From NCBI RefSeq assembly GCF_007991495.1, contig NZ_BJYL01000042.1, forward strand, positions 1 through 48,669: a stretch of 48,669 bases of DNA, given 5' to 3'. The notes beneath the pieces are model-generated. The model was not told the origin of the DNA. It did no database searches and saw only the letters and a list, made by a program, of their open reading frames with translations. The translations under genes and the position numbers were made by a program. The stretch comes from Sporosarcina luteola. Its GTDB lineage: Bacteria; Bacillota; Bacilli; Bacillales_A; Planococcaceae. Shown here piece by piece: positions 1-11,294 of the stretch (positions are counted from its first letter, which is position 1; each line of letters starts with the position of its first letter).

Positions 1-20
1 TCACTCCCTCCTACTCGATT
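1..20. repeat. 20-bp terminal inverted match (left end of window)
   Basis: The first 20 bases are the exact reverse complement of the last 20 bases (48650-48669). Both copies read AATCGAGTAGGAGGGAGTGA going outwards. See findings. Confidence 0.9.
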
Positions 21-22
21 TC

Positions 23-1363
23 TTAAACAAGTGCCTCGTCAGATTCGACGACACGGACAAATTGCCCTTCGTTATAAGGGTAACCTGCTTTTGTAATTTT
101 CACCTTAATAATTTTTCCGACCATCGCTTCCTCTGCCGGGAAGACTACCTTCAAATAATTATCAGTATAGCCTTCATATAAGCCGCTTTCCGGATCAAGC
201 TTGTACTTTTCCTCCGGAATGACTTCAAGTACTTCATTCTCAAAATCAGCTGCATACTGCTTTGCCAATTGGTCATTCAACTCGATCAAACGGTGAACAC
301 GTTCATTTTTCACATCTTCATCGATTTGATCTTCCATTCGAGCGGCAGGTGTTCCTGTCCGTTTCGAATACGGGAAAACGTGTAATTCAGAGAATCTATG
401 ATCTCTAATGAAATTATACGTATCCATGAATTCTTCTTCAGTTTCACCTGGGAAACCGACAATTACATCAGATGTAATCGCAAGATGTGGCAAAGCTTCA
501 CGTAAACGATCAAGCCGCTCCGCAAAAAACTCCATCGTATATTTTCTTCTCATCCGTTTCAGCACCGTATTGGAACCGGATTGAATCGGAATATGCAAAT
601 GACGGACAATTTTTGTAGAGTTCCGAAGCACTTCAATCACTTCGTCTGTTAATTGGCTCGCTTCAATCGAGCTGATTCGAAGTCTCTTTAAACCGTCCAC
701 TTTCGTTTCAAGATCACGTAGGAGACGGGCTAAATTATAATCCTTCAAATCCTCTCCGTATCCACCTGTGTGGATGCCCGTGAGAACGATTTCCAAATAA
801 CCAGCATCGACCAATTGCTGTGCTTGCCTAATAACTTCTTCAGGATCCCTTGAACGCATTAATCCACGAGCCCAAGGTATGATGCAGAATGTACAGAAGT
901 TGTTACATCCTTCCTGGATTTTCAATGATGCCCGCGTACGGTCAGTAAATGCCGGCACGTCAAGCTCCTCATAGACCCGGTTCTTCATAATATTACGTAC
1001 CGCGTTGATCGGTTGACGCTCTACCCGGTATTCATCAATCAGGCCGAGCAATTTCGTACGATCCTGAGTACCAACAACAATATCGACTCCTGGAATCGCC
1101 ATGATTTCTGCCGGTGAAGTTTGGGCATAGCAGCCCGTTACACAAATGACAGCATCTGGATTACGACGTATCGCTCTTCGAATGACTTGGCGACTTTTCT
1201 TATCACCAGTATTCGTGACCGTACATGTATTGACAACGTAAACGTCTGCATTCTTTTCGAAATCGGAACGCTCATAACCCGCTTCCTTGAAAAGTTGCCA
1301 GATTGCTTCCGTTTCATAATGGTTAACTTTGCAGCCTAATGTATGAAATGCAACAGAAGACAC
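23..1363 (-). CDS. mtaB: tRNA t6A37 methylthiotransferase MtaB
   Basis: Radical-SAM methylthiotransferase that converts t6A37 to ms2t6A37 in ANN-decoding tRNAs (B. subtilis YqeV). The N-terminal domain has the three cluster cysteines in LGCKVN, NTCTVT and TGCYAQ. The radical-SAM CxxxCxxC is in EGCNNFCTFC near residue 145, and a C-terminal TRAM-like domain follows. The reading frame is open from an ATG at 1387, inside the end of rsmE. I prefer the GTG at 1363 because AGAGGTGA lies seven bases upstream and the product then begins directly at the conserved SSVAFHTLGCKVN start (446 aa). It is the last visible gene of the dnaK operon. The stop is only 22 bases from the window edge, and the sequence after it looks like the ribosome-binding site of a further gene (rpsU in B. 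subtilis), which is not seen here. Confidence 0.93.
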   Translation of the reverse strand: MSSVAFHTLGCKVNHYETEAIWQLFKEAGYERSDFEKNADVYVVNTCTVTNTGDKKSRQVIRRAIRRNPDAVICVTGCYAQTSPAEIMAIPGVDIVVGTQDRTKLLGLIDEYRVERQPINAVRNIMKNRVYEELDVPAFTDRTRASLKIQEGCNNFCTFCIIPWARGLMRSRDPEEVIRQAQQLVDAGYLEIVLTGIHTGGYGEDLKDYNLARLLRDLETKVDGLKRLRISSIEASQLTDEVIEVLRNSTKIVRHLHIPIQSGSNTVLKRMRRKYTMEFFAERLDRLREALPHLAITSDVIVGFPGETEEEFMDTYNFIRDHRFSELHVFPYSKRTGTPAARMEDQIDEDVKNERVHRLIELNDQLAKQYAADFENEVLEVIPEEKYKLDPESGLYEGYTDNYLKVVFPAEEAMVGKIIKVKITKAGYPYNEGQFVRVVESDEALV

Positions 1364-1379
1364 TAGCTGCTCACCTCTT

Positions 1380-2120
1380 TCATTCAAATTCGTAAGACAT
1401 GGCGGACAATAAATATAAAGGCGCCGTCTCCGTCCTGAGTATTCGCGGTCCTAATGAAACTGAAAGAAAACGAGCCTCAACAAGCGCTTCGGCTTCTTTT
1501 CTCGATAACCCGCCTTCAGGCCCGAAAACAACTAATACCGTTTGTTTATGATACACGTTTTTCAATCTATCTGCAATCCTGTTGGGGTCAGTGCTCTTGG
1601 CATCTTCTTCATCGGCAAATAGCCGTACGTCGAACTTCTCAGCTTCAATCAAAAGCTGTTTGAATGATATGGGGGATTTCACGTCGGGAATAACTGTCCG
1701 ATGACATTGTTCCGCCGCCTCTTTCGCAATTTTACTGAGACGATCCACTTTCTTATCGCCCTTTTTTGTATCCCATTTGACGATTGAACGCTCCGCTTCA
1801 AATGGAATGATTGCCTTCATGCCAAGTTCGGTTCCTTTTTGAACGATTAAATCCAACTTATCGCCCTTCGGCAAACCACATGCGATAGTCACTTGAACGG
1901 GCATTTCATTAGCCGATAGTGCCGCGCCTTTCCGACTGACAATCACTCCATCCGGGAGGAAATCTGTAATTTCAGAGACAAATCCTTCGCCTCCCGCGAC
2001 TGCGATGACGCAATCTCCCAAGTTCATACGCATAACTTTGACGATATGTTTTCCGTCATCTCCTAAAATTTGCGCGTTGCCGTCTTCATCGAAATCGGAG
2101 TCGAGAAAATAACGTTGCAA
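1380..2120 (-). CDS. rsmE: 16S rRNA m3U1498 methyltransferase RsmE
   Basis: SPOUT-class methyltransferase that N3-methylates U1498 of 16S rRNA (YqeU). It has 246 residues, normal for the family, with an N-terminal PUA-like part. The C-terminal knotted SAM site shows VVFGPEGGLSRKE and LGPRILRTETAPLY, the family signatures. The start is a TTG at 2120 with AAGGAG upstream. It lies two bases after the prmA stop, so the two are translationally close. Its stop overlaps the region carrying the mtaB ribosome-binding site. Position between prmA and mtaB matches the B. subtilis dnaK operon. Confidence 0.94.
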   Translation of the reverse strand: MQRYFLDSDFDEDGNAQILGDDGKHIVKVMRMNLGDCVIAVAGGEGFVSEITDFLPDGVIVSRKGAALSANEMPVQVTIACGLPKGDKLDLIVQKGTELGMKAIIPFEAERSIVKWDTKKGDKKVDRLSKIAKEAAEQCHRTVIPDVKSPISFKQLLIEAEKFDVRLFADEEDAKSTDPNRIADRLKNVYHKQTVLVVFGPEGGLSRKEAEALVEARFLSVSLGPRILRTETAPLYLLSAMSYEFE

Positions 2121-2122
2121 AA

Positions 2123-3067
2123 TTACGCACTCCTTTTAGATGCGATGATAGCCACCCAATCTTCCATCAACACTGACTCAACAATTTCAAATCCTTTGCT
2201 TAGAAGATCATCTTTTACAAGATCACGCTTTTGAGCGATGATTCCTGAGACAATGAAGAGTCCATCTTCCGGAAGGATGGAATAGGCATCACCCGAAAAT
2301 GTCATAATTACTTCCGCTAGAATATTAGCTACAATTATTGAAGCCGGTTCCTTCACGGAATCTAATAAGTTACCGTGCGTTACTTCTACTACGTTTTGGA
2401 CTTTATTCAACTCTATATTCTCTTGAGCGGCCTTTACTGCCACTTCATCCAGATCCAACGCATGGACATGCGACGCACCCAGGAGAGCGGCACCGATGGA
2501 CAATACACCCGATCCGGTACCGACGTCAATGACTGTGTTTCCTTTTTCCACATACTTTTCCAGCGCTTGAAGACACATGACTGTCGTTGGATGGGTGCCG
2601 GTCCCGAATGCCATTCCGGGATCCAGCTCGATGATCAACTCATCCGAATCAACAGGCTCATACGTTTCCCACGTCGGAACGATTGTGAACCTGCTTGAAA
2701 TCTTCACTGGGTGATAATACTTTTTCCAAGCCGTTGCCCAGTCCTCTTCATCCACCTCGTTCGTAGAAACAAGATTGACGCCGACATCCAAGCCGTACGC
2801 AGCTAGATTATCAACGGATTCACTAATTTCTTTTACCGTTTCAATTAAGAAACTATTGACTGGCAAATATGCTTTGACGATGACCCCTTCTGCGGGAAAA
2901 TCTTCTTTTTTCAGCTCGTAGATTTCGCCGAAACGATCTTCATGGATCCGGTCGGGTTCATTGGAATCTTCGATAATGACTCCGCTTGCCCCTGCTTCAT
3001 GCAAAATATTGGCAACCGCTTCGGTCGCTTCATGTGTTGTGTGGATGGAGATTTCTGACCACTTCAA
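2123..3067 (-). CDS. prmA: Ribosomal protein L11 methyltransferase PrmA
   Basis: SAM-dependent methyltransferase for ribosomal protein L11 (YqeT). It has 314 residues with an N-terminal L11-recognition domain and a Rossmann methyltransferase domain. Motif I is VIDVGTGSGVLSIGAALLGA near residues 180-200, preceded by the PrmA hallmark DPGMAFGTGTHPTT. NILAEV supplies the catalytic-loop Asn-Ile-Leu. It starts 15 bases after dnaJ stops and is followed at once by rsmE, so it is part of the dnaJ-prmA-rsmE-mtaB segment of the heat-shock operon. Confidence 0.95.
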   Translation of the reverse strand: MKWSEISIHTTHEATEAVANILHEAGASGVIIEDSNEPDRIHEDRFGEIYELKKEDFPAEGVIVKAYLPVNSFLIETVKEISESVDNLAAYGLDVGVNLVSTNEVDEEDWATAWKKYYHPVKISSRFTIVPTWETYEPVDSDELIIELDPGMAFGTGTHPTTVMCLQALEKYVEKGNTVIDVGTGSGVLSIGAALLGASHVHALDLDEVAVKAAQENIELNKVQNVVEVTHGNLLDSVKEPASIIVANILAEVIMTFSGDAYSILPEDGLFIVSGIIAQKRDLVKDDLLSKGFEIVESVLMEDWVAIIASKRSA

Positions 3068-3081
3068 CTGCGTTCATCCTT

Positions 3082-4203
3082 TCAATCGCCTTTTATAGTA
3101 CGTTTGATTTTATCAAAAAGTGAGCTTGAATACTCATCCGGCGAGTTGCCTTCGATAGAAGCGAATTCACGGAGAAGTTCTTTTTGCTTTTCGGTCATCT
3201 TCTTAGGCGTAAGTGCTTTGATAATGACATGTTGGTCTCCCGTTCCATGACCGTGTACATTTTTTACGCCTTTTCCTCGCAAACGGAAATTTGTCCCCGT
3301 TTGTGTTCCTGCCGGAATCTTTAATTTCACGTTTCCGTTGATAGTCGGGACTTCAATTTCATCGCCAAGTGCCAATTGAGGGAATGAAATCGACACTTCT
3401 AAGTAGATATCGTCACCTTCCCGGACGAAACGATCATGCTCTCTCACTCTAAATACAATATACAAGTCACCGGATGGCCCACCATTGACGCCAGCCTCCC
3501 CTTGACCGGTAACGCGAAGCTGCTGACCGTCGTCGACGCCTGCAGGTATTGTAACTTTTATCTTCTTGCGCTTTGTCACACGCCCTGCACCATGACAAGT
3601 ATTACACTTTTCAGGAATGATTTTACCGGTTCCTTGACAGTGCGGACAAGTTCGGCGATTTACCATTTGTCCTAATGGAGTGTTTTGTGTGACTGAAATT
3701 TGTCCAGATCCGCCACAGTGTGAACAGGTATTGACGGGTGTTCCTTTTTTAGCTCCCGTCCCATCACAAGTGTCACATGTTTCTTCTCTCGGCAGTTCAA
3801 TCTCTGTTTCTTTTCCGAAAACCGATTCCATGAAATCGATGGTCATTGAATATTGAAGGTCGTTGCCTTTTCTTGGGGCGTTCGGATCACGGCGTCTTGT
3901 ACTGCCGCCGAAAAACGTACTGAAGATGTCTTCGAATCCGAAACCGTCGGCTGATCCTCCGCCAAATCCTCCGAAGCCTTGATTTGGGTCCGCATGGCCG
4001 AATTGGTCATAATTTGCACGTTTCTTTTCATCGCTTAATGTTTCGAACGCTTCAGTCACTTCTTTAAATTTCTCTTCTGCGCCCGCTTCTTTATTCAAAT
4101 CGGGATGATATTGTTTTGAAAGTTTTCGATAGGCTTTCCTGATTTCTTCTTTGCTTGCCGATTTTGACACACCAAGCACTTCGTAATAATCTCGCTTACT
4201 CAT
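3082..4203 (-). CDS. dnaJ: Chaperone DnaJ (Hsp40)
   Basis: Co-chaperone that delivers clients to DnaK and stimulates its ATPase. Class I DnaJ, 373 aa. The J domain carries the HPD tripeptide (QYHPDLN, about residue 32). A Gly/Phe-rich linker follows at about 75-105, then a zinc region with four CxxCxGxG modules ([32 protein letters not shown]), then the C-terminal substrate-binding domain. It is separated from dnaK by 265 bases holding an intrinsic terminator and a repeat remnant, so its expression may not simply follow dnaK. I saw no convincing separate promoter, only an AT-rich stretch at about 4230-4280. Confidence 0.97.
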   Translation of the reverse strand: MSKRDYYEVLGVSKSASKEEIRKAYRKLSKQYHPDLNKEAGAEEKFKEVTEAFETLSDEKKRANYDQFGHADPNQGFGGFGGGSADGFGFEDIFSTFFGGSTRRRDPNAPRKGNDLQYSMTIDFMESVFGKETEIELPREETCDTCDGTGAKKGTPVNTCSHCGGSGQISVTQNTPLGQMVNRRTCPHCQGTGKIIPEKCNTCHGAGRVTKRKKIKVTIPAGVDDGQQLRVTGQGEAGVNGGPSGDLYIVFRVREHDRFVREGDDIYLEVSISFPQLALGDEIEVPTINGNVKLKIPAGTQTGTNFRLRGKGVKNVHGHGTGDQHVIIKALTPKKMTEKQKELLREFASIEGNSPDEYSSSLFDKIKRTIKGD

Positions 4204-4272
4204 TACTTCACTCTCCCATAAATCAATGGCATTGTATTATTCATATGATTAGAGTATTGTATGTTGAATAAA

Positions 4273-4324
4273 ATATCAGAACCGGATTTCCACTCCAGGC
4301 GGACGCTTTCCGTTCCATATCTGA
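4273..4324 (+). repeat. Repeat family 1, short 'solo' copy
   Basis: Short copy of the palindromic repeat found in full at 11348-11478 and 33427-33550. It contains the left end of the element (CAGGCGGACGCTTTCCG) joined straight to the right-end flank (TTCCA...). The whole hairpin interior is missing. The join falls within TTCCG, which occurs at both ends of the full copies. About 24 bases to the left of CAGGCGG also match the left flank of the 11348 copy with few differences. It lies between the dnaK terminator and dnaJ. Confidence 0.75.
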
Positions 4325-4409
4325 CTACTATTATCCGTAATATATAGACCCTATACTCTTTTATATGTTAAAGACTCGATTTATTGTAACATGCGTGGTT
4401 CTTTTCCCA

Positions 4410-4449
4410 AAAGAAAAAGTCAAAGCCGGAATATCGGACTTTGACTTTT
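4410..4449 (-). terminator. Intrinsic terminator after dnaK
   Basis: Inverted repeat AAAGTCAAAG / CTTTGACTTT around a short loop, followed on the minus strand by a T-rich run (CTTTTTC). It starts 20 bases after the dnaK stop. It would end or attenuate hrcA-grpE-dnaK transcripts ahead of dnaJ. Confidence 0.8.
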
Positions 4450-4468
4450 CCGTCAATCGATCGTTGAA

Positions 4469-6334
<1,866 letters not shown>

Positions 6335-6352
6335 TCAACAGATTGATATAAT

Positions 6353-6949
6353 TTATTCGTTCACTTTGACCATGGAAGGTCGAAGTACGCGATCTTTTAA
6401 CTGATACCCTTTTTGCAATTCCTCAAGCACGATTCCTGAAGACTTATCTGGTTCGCTTCCAGTCATAACGGCTTGGTGGAAATTCGGATCGAACTCCTTG
6501 TCCTGCGCCTCAATCTCAACAAGGCCTTCACCTTTTAAGGAATCGATCAAGTTTCGATAAATCATTTCCATGCCAGTCAAAAGTGACTGTGATTCTTCGG
6601 ACTTCGCTTCGACTGCAAGAGCGCGTTCAAAGTTGTCAAGTATCGGCAACAGATTCGTCAGTATGCTTTGTGCCTTATATTTGATCAATGCCTCTTTGTC
6701 AAGTGCAGCTCTTCTCTTGGCGTTCTCATAATCAGCAAGCACGCGCAAAAGCTTATTTTCTTCTTCGTGCAGCTTCGCTTCCAGCTCGTTGATTTTTTCA
6801 TCCTTTTCATCGACTATCTCGATCGTATCTTCAGGATTGCTATCGTTGGAAATGTTTTCTACTTCAGTATCCATTTCCGTATTTGCTCCCTTAGGGGTTG
6901 CTTCGTTTTCGGCAGCCTCATTTTCAACATCATTCATTTTATCAGTCAC
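6353..6949 (-). CDS. grpE: Nucleotide exchange factor GrpE
   Basis: GrpE releases ADP from DnaK. It has 198 aa. The first 50 or so residues are acidic and low in complexity. A long coiled-coil follows (ELEAKLHEEENKLLRVLADYE, about 54-75), then the beta domain with GMEMIYRNL and the terminal YQLKDRVLRPSMVKV. The start is a GTG at 6949 with AGGAGG eight bases upstream. It overlaps the hrcA stop as GTGA, indicating translational coupling in the order hrcA-grpE-dnaK. Confidence 0.96.
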   Translation of the reverse strand: MTDKMNDVENEAAENEATPKGANTEMDTEVENISNDSNPEDTIEIVDEKDEKINELEAKLHEEENKLLRVLADYENAKRRAALDKEALIKYKAQSILTNLLPILDNFERALAVEAKSEESQSLLTGMEMIYRNLIDSLKGEGLVEIEAQDKEFDPNFHQAVMTGSEPDKSSGIVLEELQKGYQLKDRVLRPSMVKVNE

Positions 6950-7995
6950 TGTTCTTTCCTCCTATCCAATCCGATCGACATCTCATTCAACGCATGCGAT
7001 AAATTAACGCTAAGAATATCCAGCATCGTAATGACCTTGCCGTAATCCATCCTTTTCGGTCCGATGATCGCGATAGAACCCGCCATATTGTTGCCAGCAG
7101 AGTAGTTTGCTGTGATTACACTGCAATCTTCCATCGCATTATTTTTATTTTCCGAACCGATCCGTACATGAATTCCTTTTGTCGCATCCTGGAAAAAATC
7201 AATCGCAGGTGTACCATTTTCGATTAACTCGAAAAACATTTTCATTTTTTGAAGATCGTTGAATTCCGGTTGCTTCAACATGTTCATCTTGCCGCCGAAA
7301 TACAAACGCTCTTCGGGTTTGATTGTCATCGCCCGTTGGAATGATGCAAATAAGTCGCCAGCATGATGCACATGCTGTTCAAAAACTGTTTTTGCTTCCC
7401 GGGCAAGCTTGTTCTGCAGAAAGCTCAGTGGCGTTCCGACAAGCCTTTCATTTAAAATATTCACCATCTTTTCAATATCCGAAGCCATCATACCTTTAGG
7501 AACATCAAAAACCCGGTTTTCCACATGCCCATTATCCGTCACAATGATGGCAACTGCTTTCGTTTCATCCAATGGGACAATCGAAAACCTTTTCACCGAA
7601 TGCATGGACATATCTGGCCCTAATAGGATTGACGTGTAGTTGGTCAGTTCAGATATGATTTTTGCGGAATTGCGGATCAGTTCCTCAGTTTCCACTACCC
7701 TATCTTGAAATATCGAGCGCAATTGAACGCTATCTTCGATTGTCAATTTTTCGGGTGTCAATAAATGATCGACGTAGAAACGGTAGCCTTTTTCCGAAGG
7801 AACCCTGCCCGAAGAAGTATGGGTTTTTTCGAGATACCCTAATTCCTCCAAATCAGCCATATCATTACGAATGGTAGCGGGACTAAAGGGAGCTTCCGGT
7901 TTTTTAGATAACTGCCTTGATCCGACAGGTTGTGCGGATTCGATGAAATCGTTAACCGTCAGTTGCAATATAAGCAATTGTCTGTTTGTCAACAT
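6946..7995 (-). CDS. hrcA: Heat-inducible transcription repressor HrcA
   Basis: Repressor that binds CIRCE operators and senses free GroEL. It has an N-terminal winged helix (MLTNRQLLILQLTV..., SPATIRNDMADLEELGYL) and a GAF-like central and C-terminal dimerisation region. The frame is open to a GTG at 8016, but that codon is inside the CIRCE operator. The ATG at 7995 has AGGAG eight bases upstream and gives the usual 349-aa protein. First gene of the heat-shock operon, so the repressor controls its own synthesis through the CIRCE just ahead of it. Confidence 0.96.
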   Translation of the reverse strand: MLTNRQLLILQLTVNDFIESAQPVGSRQLSKKPEAPFSPATIRNDMADLEELGYLEKTHTSSGRVPSEKGYRFYVDHLLTPEKLTIEDSVQLRSIFQDRVVETEELIRNSAKIISELTNYTSILLGPDMSMHSVKRFSIVPLDETKAVAIIVTDNGHVENRVFDVPKGMMASDIEKMVNILNERLVGTPLSFLQNKLAREAKTVFEQHVHHAGDLFASFQRAMTIKPEERLYFGGKMNMLKQPEFNDLQKMKMFFELIENGTPAIDFFQDATKGIHVRIGSENKNNAMEDCSVITANYSAGNNMAGSIAIIGPKRMDYGKVITMLDILSVNLSHALNEMSIGLDRRKEQ

Positions 7996-8009
7996 GATCA
8001 TCACTCCTG

Positions 8010-8036
8010 TTAGCACTCTTTATGAGTGAGTGCTAA
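8010..8036 (-). promoter_or_regulatory. CIRCE operator (HrcA-binding site)
   Basis: Perfect match to the CIRCE consensus: TTAGCACTC, a nine-base spacer, then GAGTGCTAA. It overlaps the start of the hrcA leader, about 4 bases downstream of the predicted transcription start. HrcA bound here would block the whole hrcA-grpE-dnaK operon. Confidence 0.97.
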
Positions 8037-8046
8037 GACTACTCAT

Positions 8047-8075
8047 AATTTATCAAATTGGGGTGTTAGTGTCAA
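8047..8075 (-). promoter_or_regulatory. Sigma-A promoter of the hrcA-dnaK operon
   Basis: On the minus strand TTGACA (8075-8070), a 17-base spacer and TAAATT (8052-8047) lie just upstream of CIRCE. The -35 hexamer is a perfect consensus. The placement of operator and promoter fits the known B. subtilis arrangement. Confidence 0.85.
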
Positions 8076-8090
8076 CGAATTAACTCTGTA

Positions 8091-9224
8091 TTACTTGAGA
8101 AATTGCTGGAATACTTCGTTGCCTCTAAATACACCTTTTCTTGTAAGTCTTATACTTCCCTCCGACTCCAAGACCATTCCTTCTCCGATGAGTTCTTCTA
8201 ACGCTTTTCCATACACTTCCGTCAACGTCTTTCCAAATTTATTCTTGAATGCTTCTTTAGAAACGCCGGATGATTTGCGGAGCCCTAAAAACATTTCTTC
8301 CTCCATCGATTCGACTTCTGTCACTTCATGCGACTCCAGTAGTGGACGTAGGTTGTTATCTGCGCTTTCCATATACTTTTTTAGCGGTCCTAGATTGGCA
8401 TATCTTTGACCTTTCAAGTAACCATGTGCACCCGCTCCGATTCCAGCATATTCATCGTTATCCCAATAAATCAGATTATGGACGGAATCTTTACCAGGTA
8501 CTGCAAAGTTGCTAATTTCATATTGTTTTCTACCTGCAGCATCCATTCTATCAATTAGCATGGAGAACATTTCCGTTTCTAAATCTTCACCTGGCAACGG
8601 CAGCTTTCCTTTATTCATTAAATTATAAAAAACGGTTTTCGGCTCGACGATGAGCGAGTATCCCGAGTAATGCGGCAGGTCAAGAGCGAGCGCAGCGTCA
8701 AGTGTATGTTTCCATTGACCAATTGTTTGTTCCGGAAGCCCATAAATCAAATCGATACTAATATTTTCAAAACCAACTTCCCTTGCCTCTTTTATTACTC
8801 TTTGCGGATCATTTGCTCCGTGCGTCCTACCAATCCTTTTTAATAATTCTTCATCGAATGATTGGACACCGATGCTAAGTCGGTCAACGCCTCCATTTTT
8901 TAAAACGGATAACTTTCCGCGCGTCAATTCATCCGGATTAGCTTCAGTCGAGAACTCGCGTAAAGAATTTATATCAACGTATTGATGGATGATTTCAAGT
9001 AAACGATCAAGTTGGGATTCGGACAGTGAAGTCGGAGTTCCACCACCTAAGAAAACTGTTTCAAGTTTTTTGAATGAATGCCCCTCATTCGACAAAATGG
9101 ACAATTCGTTCCCGATCGATTCAATATATTCGTCAACAGGTTGGTTTTTAAAGAATACTTTATTGAAATCACAGTAATGACAAATTTGGTGGCAGAAAGG
9201 AATATGAATATACATACCTCGCAT
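8091..9224 (-). CDS. hemW: Radical SAM heme chaperone HemW
   Basis: HemW is the HemN-like radical-SAM protein that binds and transfers heme. Older annotation as oxygen-independent coproporphyrinogen oxidase is probably wrong for this branch. The cluster motif is PFCHQICHYCDF near residue 8, the SAM glycine motif is FLGGGTPTSL, and the C-terminal HemN_C winged domain ends in VFQQFLK. The frame extends to 9266. I chose the ATG at 9224 because MRGMYIHIPFC matches the family N terminus and an AAAGGGG sequence lies upstream (377 aa). It follows lepA with an intrinsic terminator between them. No clear promoter of its own is visible, so expression may depend on read-through. Confidence 0.92.
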   Translation of the reverse strand: MRGMYIHIPFCHQICHYCDFNKVFFKNQPVDEYIESIGNELSILSNEGHSFKKLETVFLGGGTPTSLSESQLDRLLEIIHQYVDINSLREFSTEANPDELTRGKLSVLKNGGVDRLSIGVQSFDEELLKRIGRTHGANDPQRVIKEAREVGFENISIDLIYGLPEQTIGQWKHTLDAALALDLPHYSGYSLIVEPKTVFYNLMNKGKLPLPGEDLETEMFSMLIDRMDAAGRKQYEISNFAVPGKDSVHNLIYWDNDEYAGIGAGAHGYLKGQRYANLGPLKKYMESADNNLRPLLESHEVTEVESMEEEMFLGLRKSSGVSKEAFKNKFGKTLTEVYGKALEELIGEGMVLESEGSIRLTRKGVFRGNEVFQQFLK

Positions 9225-9249
9225 TTTAGTATTGTCCCCTTTCTTTTTG

Positions 9250-9264
9250 TGGGTGGCAGGCACC
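9250..9264. repeat. Short near-palindrome GGTGCCTGCCACC
   Basis: A 13-base GGTG...CACC near-palindrome between the lepA terminator and the hemW ribosome-binding site. From memory, similar GGTGCC-type motifs recur between genes in many Bacillales, but I found only one copy here, so its status as a repeat is unproven within the window. Confidence 0.35.
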
Positions 9265-9268
9265 AAAT

Positions 9269-9299
9269 AAAGGAGCCCATATTGGACTCCTTTTTATTT
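9269..9299 (-). terminator. Intrinsic terminator after lepA
   Basis: AAAGGAG...CTCCTTT inverted repeat with an inner CCAATATGG stem. On the minus strand it is followed by TTTATTT. It starts just after the lepA stop at 9308 and precedes hemW. Confidence 0.75.
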
Positions 9300-9307
9300 T
9301 TTAAATA

Positions 9308-11131
9308 TCAATCTTCGTCCATTTTCAAAACAGCCATGAATGCTTCTTGCGGGACTTCGACGGATCCGACTTGCTTCATCCGTTTTTTCCCTTCTTTTTG
9401 TTTCTCTAATAATTTACGTTTACGGGAAATGTCTCCGCCATAACATTTTGCAAGGACGTTTTTACCAATCGACTTGATGGTCGAACGCGCAACGATCTTT
9501 TGACCGATGGCTGCTTGGACTGGTACTTCAAACTGTTGGCGCGGGATAAGCTTCCTCAATTTTTCAACGATCGCCTTGCCACGCTCATAGCTGAAGTCGC
9601 GATGGACGATGAAGCTGAGTGCGTCGACTTGTTCACCGTTCAATAGAATATCCATTTTAACAAGTTTCGATTGTTTGTAGCCAATCAATTCATAATCAAG
9701 GGATGCATAACCTTTTGTCCCTGATTTCAATTGGTCAAAGAAGTCATAGACAATTTCAGCAAGGGGCAACTCGTAGATAATATTGACACGTGATGCGTCA
9801 ATATAATCCATTGTAATGAAATTGCCGCGTTTTTGCTGGCATAGTTCCATAACAGAACCTACATATTCATTCGGCACCATGATCGATGCTTTCACATAAG
9901 GCTCTTCGACATGATCGACCTTTTGTGCATCCGGCATCATGGAAGGGTTATCCACTTTCAATTCTTTTCCGTCTGTCGTTATGACGTTGTAAATAACACT
10001 CGGCGCTGTAGTGATCAAATCAATTTTGAATTCACGTTCGATCCGCTCTTGGATGATTTCCATGTGAAGCAGCCCAAGGAAGCCACAACGGTATCCGAAG
10101 CCAAGCGCCTGGGATGTTTCTGCTTCATACTCAAGTGCGGAGTCGTTAAGTTCCAGCTTTTCAAGCGCTTCACGCAAGTCCACATATTTCGATGAGTCGA
10201 TTGGATAAAGACCGCAGAACACCATTGGGTTCAATCGACGATAACCAGGCAGCGGCTCGCTCGCCGGATTCTTCGCGTTCGTAACTGTGTCCCCGACGCG
10301 CGTATCGCCGACATTTTTGATTGCTGCGGAAAGGAAGCCGACGTCTCCTACCGATAATTCATCGCGCAAAGAAATATTCGGTGTGAATACGCCCGTTTCA
10401 ATGACTTCGAATTCTTTTCCGGTTGCCATCATACGGATTTTATCACCAGGCTTGACAGTTCCTTGGACAATTCGGATATTGACGATGACGCCTTTGTACT
10501 GATCGTAATGAGAGTCAAAGATCAATGCTTGCAGCGGCGCTTCGGGATCGCCCGTAGGTGCAGGCACTTTCTCGACAATCTGTTCGAGGATTTCTTCGAT
10601 GCCAATCCCAGCTTTCGCGGAAGCATGCACCGCCTCAGAAGCATCCAGGCCGATAACATCTTCAATTTCTTGTTTGACCTTATCGGGATCTGCTGCTGGC
10701 AAATCGATTTTATTGATAACAGGCAGAATTTCAAGATCATTGTCGAGCGCTAAATAGACGTTCGCCAATGTTTGCGCTTCGATTCCTTGTGCCGCGTCAA
10801 CAACAAGGATTGCCCCCTCACATGCTGCAAGGCTACGTGACACTTCGTATGTAAAGTCGACGTGCCCTGGAGTGTCGATTAGGTGGAAAGTGTACTCTTC
10901 CCCGTCTTTCGCCGTATATGACAATTGCACCGCGTTCAACTTAATTGTAATTCCACGTTCGCGTTCTAAATCCATTGAATCCAATGTTTGCGATTTCATA
11001 TCACGCGAACTAACTGTTTCAGTTTTTTCCAATATGCGATCGGCTAACGTCGATTTCCCGTGATCGATATGGGCAATGATAGAGAAGTTTCTAATGTTTT
11101 TTTGACGTGCCAATCTTTCGTTATGATTCAT
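9308..11131 (-). CDS. lepA: Elongation factor 4 (LepA)
   Basis: Ribosome-binding translational GTPase linked to initiation and ribosome assembly or back-translocation. It has 607 aa, normal length. The GTPase domain has [10 protein letters not shown] (G1), DTPGH (G3) and NKIDLP (G4). EF-G-like domains II, III and V follow, then the LepA-specific C-terminal domain ([20 protein letters not shown]). The ATG at 11131 has AGGAGTGA upstream. An extended -10 promoter lies at 11163-11168. Confidence 0.97.
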   Translation of the reverse strand: MNHNERLARQKNIRNFSIIAHIDHGKSTLADRILEKTETVSSRDMKSQTLDSMDLERERGITIKLNAVQLSYTAKDGEEYTFHLIDTPGHVDFTYEVSRSLAACEGAILVVDAAQGIEAQTLANVYLALDNDLEILPVINKIDLPAADPDKVKQEIEDVIGLDASEAVHASAKAGIGIEEILEQIVEKVPAPTGDPEAPLQALIFDSHYDQYKGVIVNIRIVQGTVKPGDKIRMMATGKEFEVIETGVFTPNISLRDELSVGDVGFLSAAIKNVGDTRVGDTVTNAKNPASEPLPGYRRLNPMVFCGLYPIDSSKYVDLREALEKLELNDSALEYEAETSQALGFGYRCGFLGLLHMEIIQERIEREFKIDLITTAPSVIYNVITTDGKELKVDNPSMMPDAQKVDHVEEPYVKASIMVPNEYVGSVMELCQQKRGNFITMDYIDASRVNIIYELPLAEIVYDFFDQLKSGTKGYASLDYELIGYKQSKLVKMDILLNGEQVDALSFIVHRDFSYERGKAIVEKLRKLIPRQQFEVPVQAAIGQKIVARSTIKSIGKNVLAKCYGGDISRKRKLLEKQKEGKKRMKQVGSVEVPQEAFMAVLKMDED

Positions 11132-11162
11132 CTGTCAGTTCACTCCTATATAAGCTATTTGC

Positions 11163-11170
11163 ATTATAGC
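11163..11170 (-). promoter_or_regulatory. Probable lepA promoter (extended -10)
   Basis: Minus-strand TGC-TATAAT is a full consensus -10 with the TG extension, 32 bases upstream of the lepA start codon. The -35 region (near TAACAT) is weak, as is usual for extended -10 promoters. Confidence 0.6.
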
Positions 11171-11294
11171 AAATAACTGATAAACATGTTACTTATTCTT
11201 ATTCCCTTAAAGTAAATAATGAAAGCCTTCATTATAGACTAATCAAGAATAACAGATGACAGCGTTTTGATAAAGATTTGGCCGTTGATTGCAT

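Noticed and set aside
6668..7045. Long plus-strand open frame opposite grpE (and similar ones opposite dnaK, recD2 and aspS)
   Set aside because: Antisense shadows of conserved genes, without ribosome-binding sites, and with compositions that mirror the real protein on the other strand.
7996..8016. GTG start for HrcA at 8016
   Set aside because: Lies in the CIRCE operator and adds residues not typical of HrcA; the ATG at 7995 has the correctly spaced ribosome-binding site.
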